DNA from: Meconema thalassinum
Taxonomy: Eukaryota > Arthropoda > Insecta > Orthoptera > Tettigoniidae
Direction of reading: 5' to 3'
Length of the DNA: 64,000 nucleotides
Assembly (NCBI GenBank): GCA_946902985.2
Contig: OX336389.2
Location: 788,082,979-788,146,978 of the forward strand
Shown here: piece after piece, positions 10,371 to 22,562 of the stretch
How the letters are laid out: each line of letters begins with the position of its first letter
How positions within the stretch are numbered: the first letter of the stretch is position 1
Position numbers and translations under genes: made by a program
Notes under the pieces: model-generated
Databases searched by the model: none
The model's input: only the letters and a program-made list of their open reading frames with translations
What the model was told of the DNA's origin: nothing

Positions 10371-13300
10371 CGAAATGGTGCTATGACCTTACTGAGTTTC
10401 AGTGGAATCACTCCTGCCGTTTAGAAGTTATTAGGGGAACACACACATACGCTCACACATACACACACGGACAAAATGCTGAAAATATCTCCTGAACGTG
10501 CTTTCATATCGTCACTGCCAAATTGAGGTGGCGAAAGTTGTAGCCCGCCTAACCACGTTTGATAGTGTTGGGTAAACATACGATATTTAACACTAGGCAT
10601 AACCATATTGAAAAATGGAGCTATGTTTCCATTGGTGGTCTAGTGCATTAAATCATTAGAACCTTATATGTTTTTGAATATAAATACATATTGCGTCAAC
10701 AATATTAAATAAGTTTCCTACTGTAACATTTGTCAGTGGATTATCAGAAACTTGAATTTATGAAATAAACTGGTGACAATGACCAATTGTACTGTATATC
10801 AACATTCATGGAATTCCAGGGAGGGGGGCACGGTCCCACCTTGCCCCTCCCTACGGGCGCCCATGTTGACAACAGTGTTGCCATTAATTATCGAATGCTC
10901 TAGCAGTTCATAAATTTAACTTGTCTTCTCATGACTCCATATTGAACATACGAAGTGAGATGTCAGGTCTGATATCTTCAAAGGTGTGCCAATTATATTC
11001 CAATAGCAAGCCTGTTGTGGAGCCTTCCAAGTGCTCGGGAAACTAAATTACGTGCTTTTGTTAGGGAATCAAACGAGCCAAACAACAAAGCAAGAGCGTG
11101 GATACATCATATCAAGGGATTCATTCATTTTTGTAAACGCAAATTGGAAAGTAACCGATGTACATTCGTGGAATAATGAACTGAAGCTGTAAAATTACTC
11201 CTCTATAATATTAGTTGTTGTTGTTGTTGCGACATCGTAGTTATGTTCTCCCGTTTATTTGTGCATGTATTGAAATGTCCAATAACGTTTGTCATTATAA
11301 TGGCTGTATTAGTGTGAGTATTTGTAATGGGGTTAGGATTGTGGTAGGAGGCCACCGTGCATTAATGCTAGGTACTGTACACAATCGTCATCATATGGAA
11401 CATGTGTTCGTATCCCAGCTAACTCACGGTCTTTCGAGGTATGGGACGTTCATGCCCACCATACGATCACATGCTCAGGATTTGAGTCTGTCAGGTGACT
11501 ACTCTACTTGAAAGAAACAACATATTCCTAAATATAACATTTAATGATAGAAAATCATGGCTATACAACATAAAACACAAACAAAAGATACTTTACATTT
11601 ACTTCCCACAACGAAAATCAAAGTTATCTGTGAGTCTCTCCTTAAAATTAGTGCTTCACCGCACTCAAGTCTATTCAAAACATCCTATTATTGATACTCT
11701 CTGACATTTGCGAGTGTCCATAGTGTTCTTCACGTGGCACAATTTAACACAAACTGGAATATCACAACACAATAAACACAATTTTTCTTTAAATGACATT
11801 AAATCTGCATTTATTAAACATTTATCCGTTTTACACGGGGCATTTACTTTCAGTAACATTAATTCATTATCTTATGCCTTAATTAACAAGTGTTGTGTCG
11901 TGCAAATCGTATTCTTTTTCCCATCAATTTGAAACGCTGAAGTAGTACCCTTTCCCTTCCAAAATACACATGGATAGAGATGTTTTATATCTTCACCATA
12001 CAACGATTTTCTGGGTCTGGTCAAAACATTATCGTTACAAACGTGTCATGTCATTGAAATTACGCTACCCGTATGAATAAATTAGTGTAAACTGAGCAAA
12101 TACACTTTACAAAGATGCCTATATTTACTTGGTGCAGTATTCCTCCTCAGAGAATAACTGGGCCAAATATTATCCGATCACAGCGTTCCAACATGGTATG
12201 TGTGTGGAAATAAAGCATTTAATTCAATTGGCATCATCACAACAATCATATCTTAATTACTTTTCGAAATATCGAGATTCTTCAGTGTCCCACTACGCTT
12301 TAAAAAAAAGGATCAGGTCAACAGACTTCCTTTCCAAGCGGACAATAAATTAGTTTCGGCTGACTGAGAAATATGGCCGCCGGTCTAGTGGCCTTCCTGC
12401 CACCCCATCTGGCTTCTCGCAAGGTCAAGTTTATTTGCTGGTGCAGTTACACTGGAGGTACCCTGAGTGGGTTGTGTCCCTAGTAATTGAGTCATTCTAA
12501 TTATTTAACACCTACATTTAGTGTATAATGGGCTCAACTCGGCTCCTAATTAATATTCATGGCAGGGGATGGATCACGGATAGCTTTGCCGTTCTGTGGC
12601 GACATTAGTGGCACTGGCGCGCATCTTAAGTGAGTATCAAAGTTCTCTCACTGGTGCAGCTGCCTATAACAAGAGGAAATCGGCGTTTCCTATACGACGA
12701 ACCATTAGTCTTACCTCTAAGGGCAGATCAACTAATATATGGGCTCACACGGGGTCTCTAATAGTTATCCCTGGTGGCAACAATTCTGCAAACGGTGGAT
12801 ACAGACAGCCTCTGTCCCACTTCGTTGCGAATAATACAAGTATGCTCCAAGGCGATACTATCTCGTAGATATCGAAGATTAGCCGACTAGATTCGCCTAA
12901 CGCGCAAGCTATGTTTGGATGATCCCCGCAACTTATTGACGTAAATCTCTTGATTCTACGTTACATGCTCGCTGTACGCGGCTCAAACAATACTTCTTAT
13001 AGATGACTCAATTATTAAAGCACTCACGGCCTCCCTGCAAGTACTCATAACCAAAGCTTTATGTAGCTCCCAAAACAAGTATAAATTTACTGGCTTACAT
13101 TAACTACCTTAATGGTTCTCAAATACAACCCTGTATAATATACCATAATAAACATTCATTCAACAATTCAATGACACTGAAAAACTCTCATTACCTCGAT
13201 ATTTTACGTTTCTTTCTTACTGTTTACAATAACACAGTACTCTTACGTTAGACATGACACACTTTGCACGTACTTTAGGCCTGACATGCCCATTATTTTT

Positions 13301-15480
13301 TCATTACTGTTACCGACCCCAGATTATTATTATTATTATTTAACGTTACCGTTACTTTCATCAATGTATTACGCCGCAATGGCCGTAAACAAATCATCCT
13401 CCAAGCCACATTTTACCAAAATACGAGGGATGTGAGCTCGTACATAAATGAATGTTAATTCTTAGTCTAAGAGTAATGCTTCGTTGTATGGTAAGCTATT
13501 TAATCATATCAACATATTAAATTTGTACTCACTTTCATTTTTACTGGGTTAGTCCAGCACGCCAGCCACGAGCCTACCATGATGCTTAGCTTAAGCCATC
13601 ATGATATCTATCACACGACGCATGGTATACACTTCACACATGGTAATCATATTTTCCATCACTGGCTTTTCTCACTTTGACACAATACATATTATTTTAC
13701 CAGATACACATAAACACTTTTAAAAATCACTGTAATATAACTTTATTTACAATTCCCGCACTATTTCACAAATGGATCCTTGATTGGACTCCAACTATCG
13801 CCTGACCTCAGAAATGCGATGCAGCTAACTCCTGACAACCGCTGGTCTCCATGAAAGTCTATCTTGCGTGTGTGTGCGTTCGATTCCCGTCATCTACAGT
13901 TTATATCTCCTCTACTGCAATTCTGTTCAATCCTCTGTCACGACTATTTGTGACGCCTTCCAGGCTCCCGTAACTGTAGTGATCCTGACAATAATGTGTC
14001 ATTTTTAACTATGACAACACCTCCTGGTATGTTCGTTGTCTATAAACATCCTAAATTATCCCTACGCTGTACTGAATTTATACTCGCGTATGTTATTGGT
14101 TAAACGTCTGCTGTAGACTAAATCTTACACGATGCATAATTACTGTTGTGAAGCTGCATGATGCGCTTCCATTGTTCTCCAAATACATTTGAGCGTCGAT
14201 ACTTTATAAATTCGCGCACTTTCTTGCGTGATCTGGCAGCGTGTTAGTTCACGTGTTGAGTCAAGACAAACTGAAAACGAACTATCTTCCCTGCGAAGCA
14301 TCCCCTATATAAGGCTTTCTTGTGAAACATAGTCCACTGGACACTCAGGACCGACTCCCTTCTTGAAATAATACATTTCCAGACAAAGTGAAGTATAATC
14401 CTCGTTTGTCTCAGTGTGGAGGTCCCAAAATCACTCGCGTGCAAGCGATCGCTTCGGCCAATTAATTATATTTAATTGCCTTCTTCCTTGGCGTCATGAC
14501 GCTATCCTGGTAAATCCCCCTCTGCTGATCTCCAAAACCTTCCTCCCGAGCGGAAGCAGTTTGTGCAGAGGCTCGTTTACAGATGCAGGTTTTAAATTAG
14601 GCGTGAGAACACTCCTAAATTATCTTTCCTAGAATATATTCACCTGGGTGTAAGTTTTATTTCATTTCAATACTCCAATTGGCTGTAATCAATTAATTTC
14701 TGTGGGCGACTGCCCCCTCTCCACCTTTATGCCTTGTGAGACGGTGGATCCCAGAGTCATTAATCTTGAGCTGCTTCTGCGGTCCAGACGAAAATTAGTT
14801 CCTTGGCGTCACCTAAAAACGCCCCTTCGCTAACTATGATTTGTCAACTGTCAAGCTGGTTTGCTTTCCTGCATTCAGGCTTCTAAAACGTACATGGGCT
14901 TTGTATTTTCTTGCAAAGATCCACCTTAAAAGCTATGATATTCCCGTTCTAGCCGTGAAATCCTACTATTATGATTATATGATGATATAACTCATTGCTC
15001 TTCTGGTTCCCTGTAGCTGTTCCCCCTCAGAGATCAATGATTCGATTCTGGGCAGAATCATGGGCCTGGTCATCTTTGATAAGACCCGAGTTCGATGCCA
15101 GTCCGCCGTGTCTAATTGGGCACAGTACTGCACCCGAAATTTGGATGATTTAGGATGAAAATGATATTATCCGAGCCCATGATAAAATTAAACATTAGAA
15201 TATAAATCTTGGAAGTAGGATCAAGGCGAGTTTTATTGGTGAACGCAAGCAATGGGATAACCCCATCACGTGATCAGAGACGACTAGAATATTCTCGGTC
15301 ATTGGAAAGTGCCTAGCAACAAGGAAGTTGCTATAAATATATCATTGGATATATGCTTTCAGCCAATGAGAGGAGGCTTTATGAAGCAGACATGGATTTT
15401 TACCTTGTTAATGTGATTAACTATGCCATTTAAGCCCTATGTAACAATTTTACTCCACTGAAAACATATATAATATTAAA
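10371..15480. other. about 5 kb without genes
   Basis: The stretch holds a CA/CACT-rich run (10440-10475), a G/C-rich imperfect palindrome at about 10810-10866 (gggaggggggcacggtccc), and a short TTA run near 13325. One B-box-like word, gagttcgatgcc, near 15090 may mark an old SINE. Open frames are all short and unlike known proteins. Confidence 0.4.
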
Positions 15481-16204
15481 ACAAGATATTACTACTACTT
15501 TGAATGACGCCAATCGGAAGATTTTCGCCATAATAAGGATTATTACAAGTGAGCGCCATTATTGGCGCTGCATTAACTATGGCACAATTTTCAGGCGAGT
15601 TGCAGGGGGGACTACAGTCAAGAGCGTTCTTCTCTCGACAGACTTGGTAGCGATAAGACGTATCGTCCGGAGGAAATTCATTCCCGTGGACAAGCTACAG
15701 TGCGAGATCCTTCGAGACCATAGGCAGCGGTGTTTCCGGCCAACATTTAGTAAGAGCTCCACTTCAGATTTAGGTGAAGTTGAGCGGCGGACAATTCATT
15801 TAATAACGGACAAGTGTTTTATTTAGTCGAGATAGAAGTGTTTCCAGTTCACGTATCCAGTGATAAAGTACAACTATAGAGAGATTCAGTAAAATCGAGC
15901 AGGAATTATCCGAGATACTTGAGACTTTGTGGTGTTAGACAAAGTTGCTCAACTCAGAGAAGGAGAATCATTGTCGTGCGGTGTGACATCAACCCAAGCA
16001 AGTCCACATAGCAGCTCGAAGTAAGTAAAGTGATATTGCATAAACATTGTGACTTTATTGTATATGAACACTATAATGGCTAGGAACATTTATGAAGAAG
16101 AAATAGTTCATGACTTTATAAGTATGTTAGTCATGATGTATTAAACTATTTCGCGTCAGGGATATATCAAGACAGAGTTGTGATTGCAACATTGGAACAA
16201 CGTT
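15481..16204. other. no recognised gene; 108-codon open frame
   Basis: A 108-codon frame (15500-15826, plus) begins with a TTG-type codon and has no recognisable motif. Its composition is not distinctive. I do not call it a gene. Confidence 0.3.
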
Positions 16205-16664
16205 AGAGAAACAATGTTAAGATCTATAACATCTAGATAAACAGAATGCCTAGACAACAGGATGCATTAAGTACATTTCCATCCAGTACATTTAATGTAT
16301 TTCCATGTACATTCATTCTCGACCATGAGCATATATAATATTTCATTGACCAACCAAATGAACTTTGGCCGATAACCTAGATGTTAGGCCCCTTAAAACA
16401 ACAACAACAAATGAACTTTACCATCTACGATAGTGAACCGACATTCAACTTTCGAGTTTGTTTTGTAACGATGAGGCTGTCCAGAGTATATTGCTCAATG
16501 ATTGTGGAAGAACTTCTAGAGATGTCGGCGATTGAAGAAGTATTGACGGAAGACAGAAGATATCAGCCCGATGATAGTTCGAGACGGAACTCAAGAGAGA
16601 GAAACAATGTTAAGATCTATAACATCTAGATAAACAGAATGCCGAGACAACAGGATGCATCAAG
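16205..16664. repeat. 67-bp direct duplication (16205-16271 and 16598-16664)
   Basis: The two copies, beginning agagaaacaatgttaagatc, differ at only a few positions and are 393 bp apart. Immediately after the second copy a 26-bp word (gaaaggatataatgtccctg and six more bases, 16664-16689) is repeated exactly at 19517-19542. Confidence 0.8.
16356..16419 (+). repeat. micro-insertion, family A, 11-bp TSD
   Basis: The duplicated word aaatgaacttt (16356-16366 and 16409-16419) flanks a 42-bp insert beginning ggccgataacctagatgtta and ending in repeated aac triplets. It has the same hairpin-plus-tail structure as the inserts at 2617 and 48252. Confidence 0.75.
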
Positions 16665-16701
16665 AAAGGATATAATGTCCCTGTTCTCTGTTCGATTCCA
16701 G

Positions 16702-16867
16702 GAGGAGACGAATATGCCGAGAAGGAATCCTTTCCATTCTCGAGGAAGCAGTTCGAATCCGATGGAGCGGACTAGATTTGTTTGGAACAAATCATACCTG
16801 GTTGATGACGATCCAGTTGGGTATTTTCTGATACCCGACAATGAACTTCAATTGCTACAAGATGAAG
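16702..16867 (+). CDS. candidate host exon (unassigned)
   Basis: This is a weakly supported exon-like stretch. It is preceded by ctgttctctgttcgattccag, which is a reasonable 3' splice site, and followed by gatgaag|gtatat, which is a reasonable 5' splice site. The intervening 166 bases are open in a frame that includes RRNPFHSRGSSSNPMERTRF and LIPDNELQLLQDEG. The same frame upstream (from about 16411) is also open apart from one TAG at 16627-16629, inside the duplicated 67-bp block. I recognise no family. It may be part of a host gene, a domesticated element or a chance open frame; transcript data would decide. Confidence 0.25.
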
Positions 16868-17030
16868 GTATATGTTTTCCATAATTATTCTTGTTTGAGT
16901 GTGTCAAGGGCATTTCGGAACAACAATTCTCCATACTTTTGTTATGTATTTTCACTTCGATGTTTAGTAAATTTTATTCTTCGAATCTGTCTAAGATGAA
17001 AGTCAGTTTATCATCTATACTTTTTAAATA

Positions 17031-18491
17031 CACACATCAAAAAAAGTTTTGCATCACCTCGGTTCCAAGAGTTCCGGAACCGTTAAATACAAAGGGAATA
17101 GAGATCAACACAACATTTCAGCTCGTTTTATTGCTCATGAGACCCACACATTGCATGTTGTACCATCATACAGCTAGACTTTCAGCATGTGTGGTCCAGA
17201 TTGCAGTACACACCACTACCTCTAATACCCAGTAGCACGTCCTCCTGCATTGATGCATGCCTGTATTCGCCGTGGCATACTATCCACAAGTTCATCAAGA
17301 CACTGTTGGTCCAAATTGTCCCACTCCTCAACGACAATTCGGCGTAAATCTCTCAGATTGGTTGGTGGGTCAAGACGTCCATAAACAGCCCTTTTCAACA
17401 TATCCCAGGCATGTTCGATAGGGTTCATGTCTGGCGAACATGCTGGCCACTGTAGTCGAGCGATGTCGTTATCTTGAAGGAACGCATTCACAAGATGTGC
17501 ACGATGAGGTCGAGAATTGTCGTCCATGAAGACAAATGCCTCTCCAATATTCTGCCGATATGGTTGCACTATGGGTCGGAGGATGTCATTCAGGTATCGT
17601 AAAGCCGTTTCGGAGCCTTCCATGACCACCAGTGGCGTACGTCGGCCCCACATAATGCCACCCCAAAACATCAGGGAACCACCACCTTGCTGCACTCGCT
17701 GGACAGTGTGTCTAAGACGTTCAGCCTGACCAGGGTGCCTCCAAACACGTCTCCGACGATTGTCTGGTTGAAGGCATATGCGACACTCATCGGTGAAGAG
17801 AACGTGATGCCAATTCCGTGGGGTCCATTCAGCATGTTGTTGGGCCCATCTGTACCGCGCTGCATGGTGTCGGGGTTGCAAAGCTGGACCTCGCCATGGA
17901 CGTCGGGAGTGAAGTTGCGCATCATGCAGCCTATTGCGCACAGTTTGAGTTGAAACACGACGTCCTGTGGCTGAACGAAACGCATTATTCAACATGGTGG
18001 CATTGCTGTCAGGGTTCCTCCGAGCGGCAATCCGTAAGTAGCGGTCATCCACTACAGTAGTAGCCCTTGGGCGGCCTGAGCGAGGACTGTCATCGACAGT
18101 TCCTGTATCTCTGTACCTCCTCCATGTCCGAACAACATCGCTTTGGTTCACTCTGAGACGCCTGGAAACTTCCCTTGTTGAGAGCCCTTCTTGACACAAA
18201 GTAACAATGCGGACGCGATCGAACTGCGGTATTGACCTTCTAGGCATGGTAGAACTACAGACAACATGAGCAGCGTACCTTCGTCCTGGTGGAATGACTG
18301 GAACTGATCGGCTGTCGTACCCCCTCCGTCTAATAGGCCCTGCTCATGCATGGTTGTTTACATCTTTGAGCAGTTTTAGTGACATCTATGAACAGTCAAA
18401 GGGACTGTATCTTGGATACACTATACACAGTCAACGTCTATATGCCGGAGATCTGGGAACCGAGGTGATGCAAAACTTTTTTTGATGTGTG
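17031..18491 (-). mobile_element. Tc1-like transposon, apparently complete
   Basis: A 1461-bp element is bounded by TA at 17029-17030 and 18492-18493. Its ends are inverted: cacacatcaaaaaaagtttt at the left and its complement at the right, continuing through gcatcacctcggttcc with very few mismatches, so the terminal repeats are roughly 37-40 bp. The single transposase gene inside is uninterrupted. Matching ends, a clean TA duplication and an open gene indicate a recent insertion. Confidence 0.93.
17222..18247 (-). CDS. Tc1-like DD34E transposase, full length
   Basis: This 341-residue protein is the cut-and-paste transposase of the surrounding Tc1-like element. It starts at an ATG (MPRRSIPQFDRVRIVTLCQ). 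The N-terminal half carries two helix-turn-helix DNA-binding segments, with RRLRVNQSDVVRTWRRYRDT and a GRPRATT linker; around residues 100-125 there is a basic block. The catalytic triad is complete: Asp in LFTDECRI, Asp in FMDDNSRPH and Glu in PDMNPIEHAWD, with 34 residues between the second Asp and the Glu. The length is typical of the family. No internal stop or frame break is present, so the gene may still make active enzyme. Large open frames on the opposite strand are shadows. Confidence 0.95.
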   Translation of the reverse strand: MPRRSIPQFDRVRIVTLCQEGLSTREVSRRLRVNQSDVVRTWRRYRDTGTVDDSPRSGRPRATTVVDDRYLRIAARRNPDSNATMLNNAFRSATGRRVSTQTVRNRLHDAQLHSRRPWRGPALQPRHHAARYRWAQQHAEWTPRNWHHVLFTDECRICLQPDNRRRRVWRHPGQAERLRHTVQRVQQGGGSLMFWGGIMWGRRTPLVVMEGSETALRYLNDILRPIVQPYRQNIGEAFVFMDDNSRPHRAHLVNAFLQDNDIARLQWPACSPDMNPIEHAWDMLKRAVYGRLDPPTNLRDLRRIVVEEWDNLDQQCLDELVDSMPRRIQACINAGGRATGY

Positions 18492-18493
18492 TA

Positions 18494-20725
18494 TTTCAAG
18501 ATTGAGTTTGTGAACTGAAGTCAGTTGTTTGTGAAATTTATTTTCAATTGGGAAAATGTTAAAAGAAGTCATTATTCAACGATTTCGATTTTTATTCAAG
18601 ACTTCAGACTTTTAGTCTAGAACATTCATTAAATTCATTTTATTTAAAATGAACTTGGGTGTTCTTTTTGTAAGAAGATATATATTTAGGAGAAGAAATA
18701 TTCGAGTTGTATAATGTGAAATATCACTATTATTAGAAATTATACGACGATCTAAGCGAGTTATATCCGACGTGAACACAATGTGAAAGTGAATAGACAT
18801 GAACATTCTTTTTGTAGAATGAAGTTACATTGAGTTAACGAGAAACATATTTTAAATTGAAGAAAGACCTTGCTCTTCATTAAATATTAGAGACATATTA
18901 GAGATATATCTCTTGAAAGATAAATTATTCGATCTTAGGAAAGTATAGTTAAGACTTTTTCCAGTTATGATCGATCCTTATTGAGCGATAAGATAACATG
19001 AAATGTTATCAAGGCACACGTGTAACGCTACGTTATGTGTCAATGTAGTTTTACAACCGTGCACATTTTAGTAATGACCAGTGAGAAAGAACATGTATAT
19101 TTTTATTAAATATTTGGAGACATGGTGTCTTATGTCTGAGTAATTTTGTTTAGTAAACCATTGAAAGATCTATTAATACCATCGTTTGAGGACAACCAAT
19201 GTAATTGTAGAACAGATATCGGTGTTCATTGAAAGTTGTATTGTTGAGGCAACAATAAGACCTAAAGCTAAGAGAGCTGTATACCAATACAGTAGAACCA
19301 TTGTTGAAGACAAGAGTGTTAATGACTTGTGGAGTTATGGAGGTTCTTGCCATAATTAATTGTTTATTATACGAAGGGAATTGCCGTATTTATTGTCATA
19401 ATGTACTGAGGATTTTATAAAGGTAGCGTTGTTGTATTTTGATGAAAGTCAGAGAAGACTTTACATATAATTAGATCTGCGGCACAGATGTCGTTTTATT
19501 GGCGTAACTCCATCATGAAAGGATATAATGTCCCTGTTCTCTAAATTAATTATTATTTTTATTAAACTGAATTAGAAGCAAGAATGTACTCATCTTAATT
19601 GATCGGTCGTAGAGACACCGATATTGACTTTTAAACTTGACATGGCAAATGTGGTCAGGCATTTTAAAGAGAAGGCTATAGTAATTATACTATGAGCAGT
19701 AGCGTTGAGAATGAAGATTACGTGGTCTAGACGCCCAAGAATTAATCTTAGGAGCGGTAGACGTCTGTATATATTGTATAAATATTTTATTTCGTGAATC
19801 TAAAAAGTTTTGGATATTTAACAACAATTATAATAGTTAAATGTTTTTGTTTAAGTTATAGTTAGAAGGAGCGAATGTTTTTCGATCGAGTGGTTGATTT
19901 TTTATTGTTAATATGGAGTATGTTAGCGTTGGTGGTCATGAACATCGATCGCGATTGGAAGAATGATTGTTTAAAGTATGAATGAGTTTCAGATAGAATT
20001 AGTCGAGTTATGACAGTTTTTGTATGAGTGTATTTCGTCAAACGCTAGAGCTGCGTTACGATTTCATTTGCAAGCATAGAGATCCAGTGTTGGCTACCAC
20101 AGCTGTAGACCAAGCAGGCCCGCTCTTGTGCGAGGTTCGTGCGGGGAGATGAATTAATTACATTCTCACACCTGTGTTGTGTAGGCCAGTCTAGAAGGCG
20201 ATGACATAACAAGTCCAGTTATTCGCAGGCACGAGCCAGAAATATGTTATTTAATTGGAATGCACGATTTCAAGGTGCAGTAGTATAAATTGTTTTGATT
20301 CATTTTTAACACTTGGAGACGGCGGAGCGTCTCGTAAATTCACCAGTTTAACATGCATAAATGTAGGGAGTTTTTGTGTGTGTGTCAGTGGCGTATATGC
20401 AGATTTAAATTTAGGGTGTTTTGTAGTTTTGGTATTGTTATTTACTTTTTATTAATAAATTTATAATTTTCTACATGTTGGTTCGATGTTCCTTTATTTC
20501 TATACTGAGACATGTTATGGAACAGCCTAAAATAGATAGGATGTCTTTTTCCCATCCGACATAGGCCCGAGAGAAAAGCAGGTAGGTTCGCACACTTGCG
20601 TATAAGAGATAGTTATATCCATAACATGTATCCAGCTTGCTGTGTATAATCTTGGAGAACTCTCTGACGGAATTGTGAGACAGTCTTAAGCCGGGATGTT
20701 CACTTTTCAAAAATCCAGCTTCGCT
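18494..20725. other. AT-rich, no genes
   Basis: About 2.2 kb of AT-rich DNA with only short open frames. The one notable word is the exact 26-bp repeat at 19517-19542 of a sequence just upstream of the candidate exon at 16702. Nothing else is recognised. Confidence 0.4.
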
Positions 20726-20729
20726 TTGG

Positions 20730-20910
20730 ATGACCAGCGAGCACCTCCTTGATTTTTACGGGTACAGTACCATACCAGCATTTACCTGGAGTAGAAAAGG
20801 GAAACCATGAAACACCACTTTCAGGACGGCTGACATAGGAATCAAACCCACCACTTCTTAGTTCTATCTCAAGAGGTTGAGTAATCCTTATTCCAGCCCT
20901 CAGACCAGAA
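20730..20910 (-). repeat. old tRNA-derived SINE
   Basis: On the plus strand the stretch reads gaccagcgagcacctcc..., then a gggaaaccatgaaacaccac body, then caggaatcaaacccacc, which on the minus strand is a degraded B box (ggtgggtttgattcc). The layout matches a diverged SINE. Exact ends are not visible. Confidence 0.45.
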
Positions 20911-21395
20911 TTACATTTTTGTCAGACCCGGTGTACTTGTATGAAATTAAAACCACTCTGCGTTGCCTGTCCTCCACTCACTCCACGCCTCTAGTAATGT
21001 CTTAAACATCATACCTAATGACACAAATTCACGAGACATTTGCCGAGGTCTCAGAGGAAGTATTGTAGCTTTCCACCAAGATGGCCCAGGTTTGATTACA
21101 GAGGATTAAAACCTGTTACGTTTTCATTTTATTTTGTCGTACTTGGTGGATAGTGTGAATGTGTTGCAAGCGCAAGTTATAGCCTACTGCATTTTAGTGT
21201 TAAGAGACAATTTGTTTTGGTTGGTTCTAACTTGAGAAAACTGAATGAGTTATCATTTATTTCCCTGTGTTTGTACTTAGGGGGTTGCCACTTTGTTCAT
21301 ACGTTAGTCTGGGGAATAAATGCAAGAGTAAAGTTTACATCTCCAGTTGTCAATAAATTCGGTATTAAAATGTAGTGTTTGTTGGTGTTTATCTA
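20911..21395. other. no genes
   Basis: AT-rich sequence with no recognisable reading frame, RNA or repeat. Confidence 0.35.
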
Positions 21396-21921
21396 AATAT
21401 ACACATCAAAATAAGATTTGCATATACTTACCACATTGAGCGGCGGTGGTACAAAACTTCCTCCAGGAGTCCGCCATTGCACGAATTGAATGGTCTGCGA
21501 TGTCGCCAGACTTGAACTGTATTGAAGGTGTCTGGGATATGCGGAAGCGTGCTATTGCTCAGCTTCCACGCCCTCTCATAACCTGCGAAGAGATCATGGA
21601 GGCCACCTTCGAAGAGTGCGATCGCCTGCCTCAACAGGACCTGGACAACTTGATCTGTGGTATGCCACGGCGAGTAAGAGCCCTGCTGGACGACCGTGGT
21701 GGCCATGTTTCTTATTGAAACGTCACAGGATGGCAAGATTACAACACATAACAGTTCCTGGCCAAATGTCTTCCTGTTTGTAATTTTCCTTTTATGCATG
21801 AATAATGTCTGCAGGGTTTGTCAGAATGCTGTCTCTTTAGTAATAACCTCACCCACAATCCCACATACGCTCATCATCATGGCAAATAGGTGTTATGCAA
21901 AACCCTTTTTGATGTTTATAT
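21396..21921 (+). mobile_element. internally deleted Tc1-like element
   Basis: The left end tacacatcaaaataagattt resembles the terminal repeat of the intact Tc1 element at 17031, and the right end gttatgcaaaacccttttt followed by gatgttta is its imperfect inverse. Only about 525 bp separate them, so roughly the first two thirds of the transposase gene has been deleted. It is a diverged relative and not a copy of the intact element. Confidence 0.7.
21446..21718 (+). pseudogene. Tc1-like transposase C-terminal fragment
   Basis: This 90-residue remnant covers the end of a Tc1-like transposase. It keeps the catalytic Glu context (SPDLNCIEGVWDM) and the C-terminal GMPRRVRALLDDRGG segment, but the DNA-binding domains and both catalytic Asp residues are missing because of the internal deletion. 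The first codon is GTG and is not a real start. No function is expected. Confidence 0.8.
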
Positions 21922-22028
21922 TAAAACAAAAGTTTGGTGCTTTTCAGTCGGTCAACACGAATGTACCCAAAAGAGCTGGGTTATGCCCTAATCCTGAAAT
22001 AAATTACATTGGATTAATAAATACACTA

Positions 22029-22069
22029 GGATGACCAGTTTCGATCGTCAAGCGATCATCTTCAGATCC
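22029..22069 (-). ncRNA. hammerhead-ribozyme-like motif, complete core
   Basis: Read on the minus strand, GGAT is followed by CTGAAGA (fits CUGANGA), a hairpin TGATCGCTTGACGATC, then GAAAC, TGGTC and ATCC. GGAT and ATCC pair as stem I; GATCG and CGATC pair as stem II; AC and GU can form a minimal two-pair stem III, placing cleavage after GTC. One unpaired T lies between the core and stem II. All conserved core bases are present. Activity is not shown by sequence alone. Confidence 0.55.
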
Positions 22070-22361
22070 ACAACTGGTGCTAGAAACTGCTCGAAGTTCC
22101 AACCAGGAAGATAACCGGATAAGTATCAGCCTGTATTATTAGAGTATAACCATAGTTGATTTTGTACAACCATATAATCACCCCTAACAGACAAACTCCG
22201 GATTTCTATTACCATTTTAGCATTTCACCTAACATTAGATATACTACATTTAGCATACACCGACAGTTGCATTACCAATACTGCAACTAAATAATTGTAC
22301 ATATTGTAAAAATATTGTTCACCTGTATTCTCAAACATAGATGTTATAGCCTAAGTGAAAT

Positions 22362-22402
22362 GGATCTGATGATGATCGCTTGATGATCAAAACTGGTCAT
22401 CC
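22362..22402 (+). ncRNA. hammerhead-like motif, core base changed
   Basis: This is the inverted counterpart: GGAT, CTGATGA, a TGATC...GATC hairpin, AAAAC, TGGTC and ATCC. Stem I again pairs. The conserved G of the GAAA block is A here, which would be expected to disable a hammerhead. Confidence 0.45.
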
Positions 22403-22562
22403 TAGTTTATTTATTAATCTCATGTAATTTATTTCAGGATTAGGGCATAACCCAGCTCTTTTTGGGTACATTCATGTTGACCGACTGAAAAGCACCAAAC
22501 TTTTGTTTACTTAGGCAACACTGAAAAATGGCTTCAAACCCCACAACGATGTTTATATTATA

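Larger units (their letters stand above)
21924..22549. mobile_element. inverted terminal-repeat pair, Penelope-like, with 13-bp TSD
   Basis: Two arms of about 140 bp (21926-22069 and 22362-22511) are inverted copies of each other, running from aaaagtttggtgcttttcag inward to a gatcatcttcagatcc-like end. The spacer of about 290 bp codes for nothing. The block sits between two copies of gatgtttatatta (21911-21923 and 22550-22562), consistent with a target duplication in the end of the deleted Tc1 element. Both arms contain hammerhead-like cores, a feature described for terminal repeats of Penelope-like retroelements, and this is the basis for the tentative assignment. Confidence 0.55.

Noticed and set aside
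10805..10866. MITE with partner at 5723
   Set aside because: The shared catgggc-type word is short and the remainder does not align by eye; not enough to call an element.
17671..18060. Open frames of 80-104 codons overlapping the Tc1 transposase
   Set aside because: Out-of-frame or antisense shadows of the intact transposase gene.
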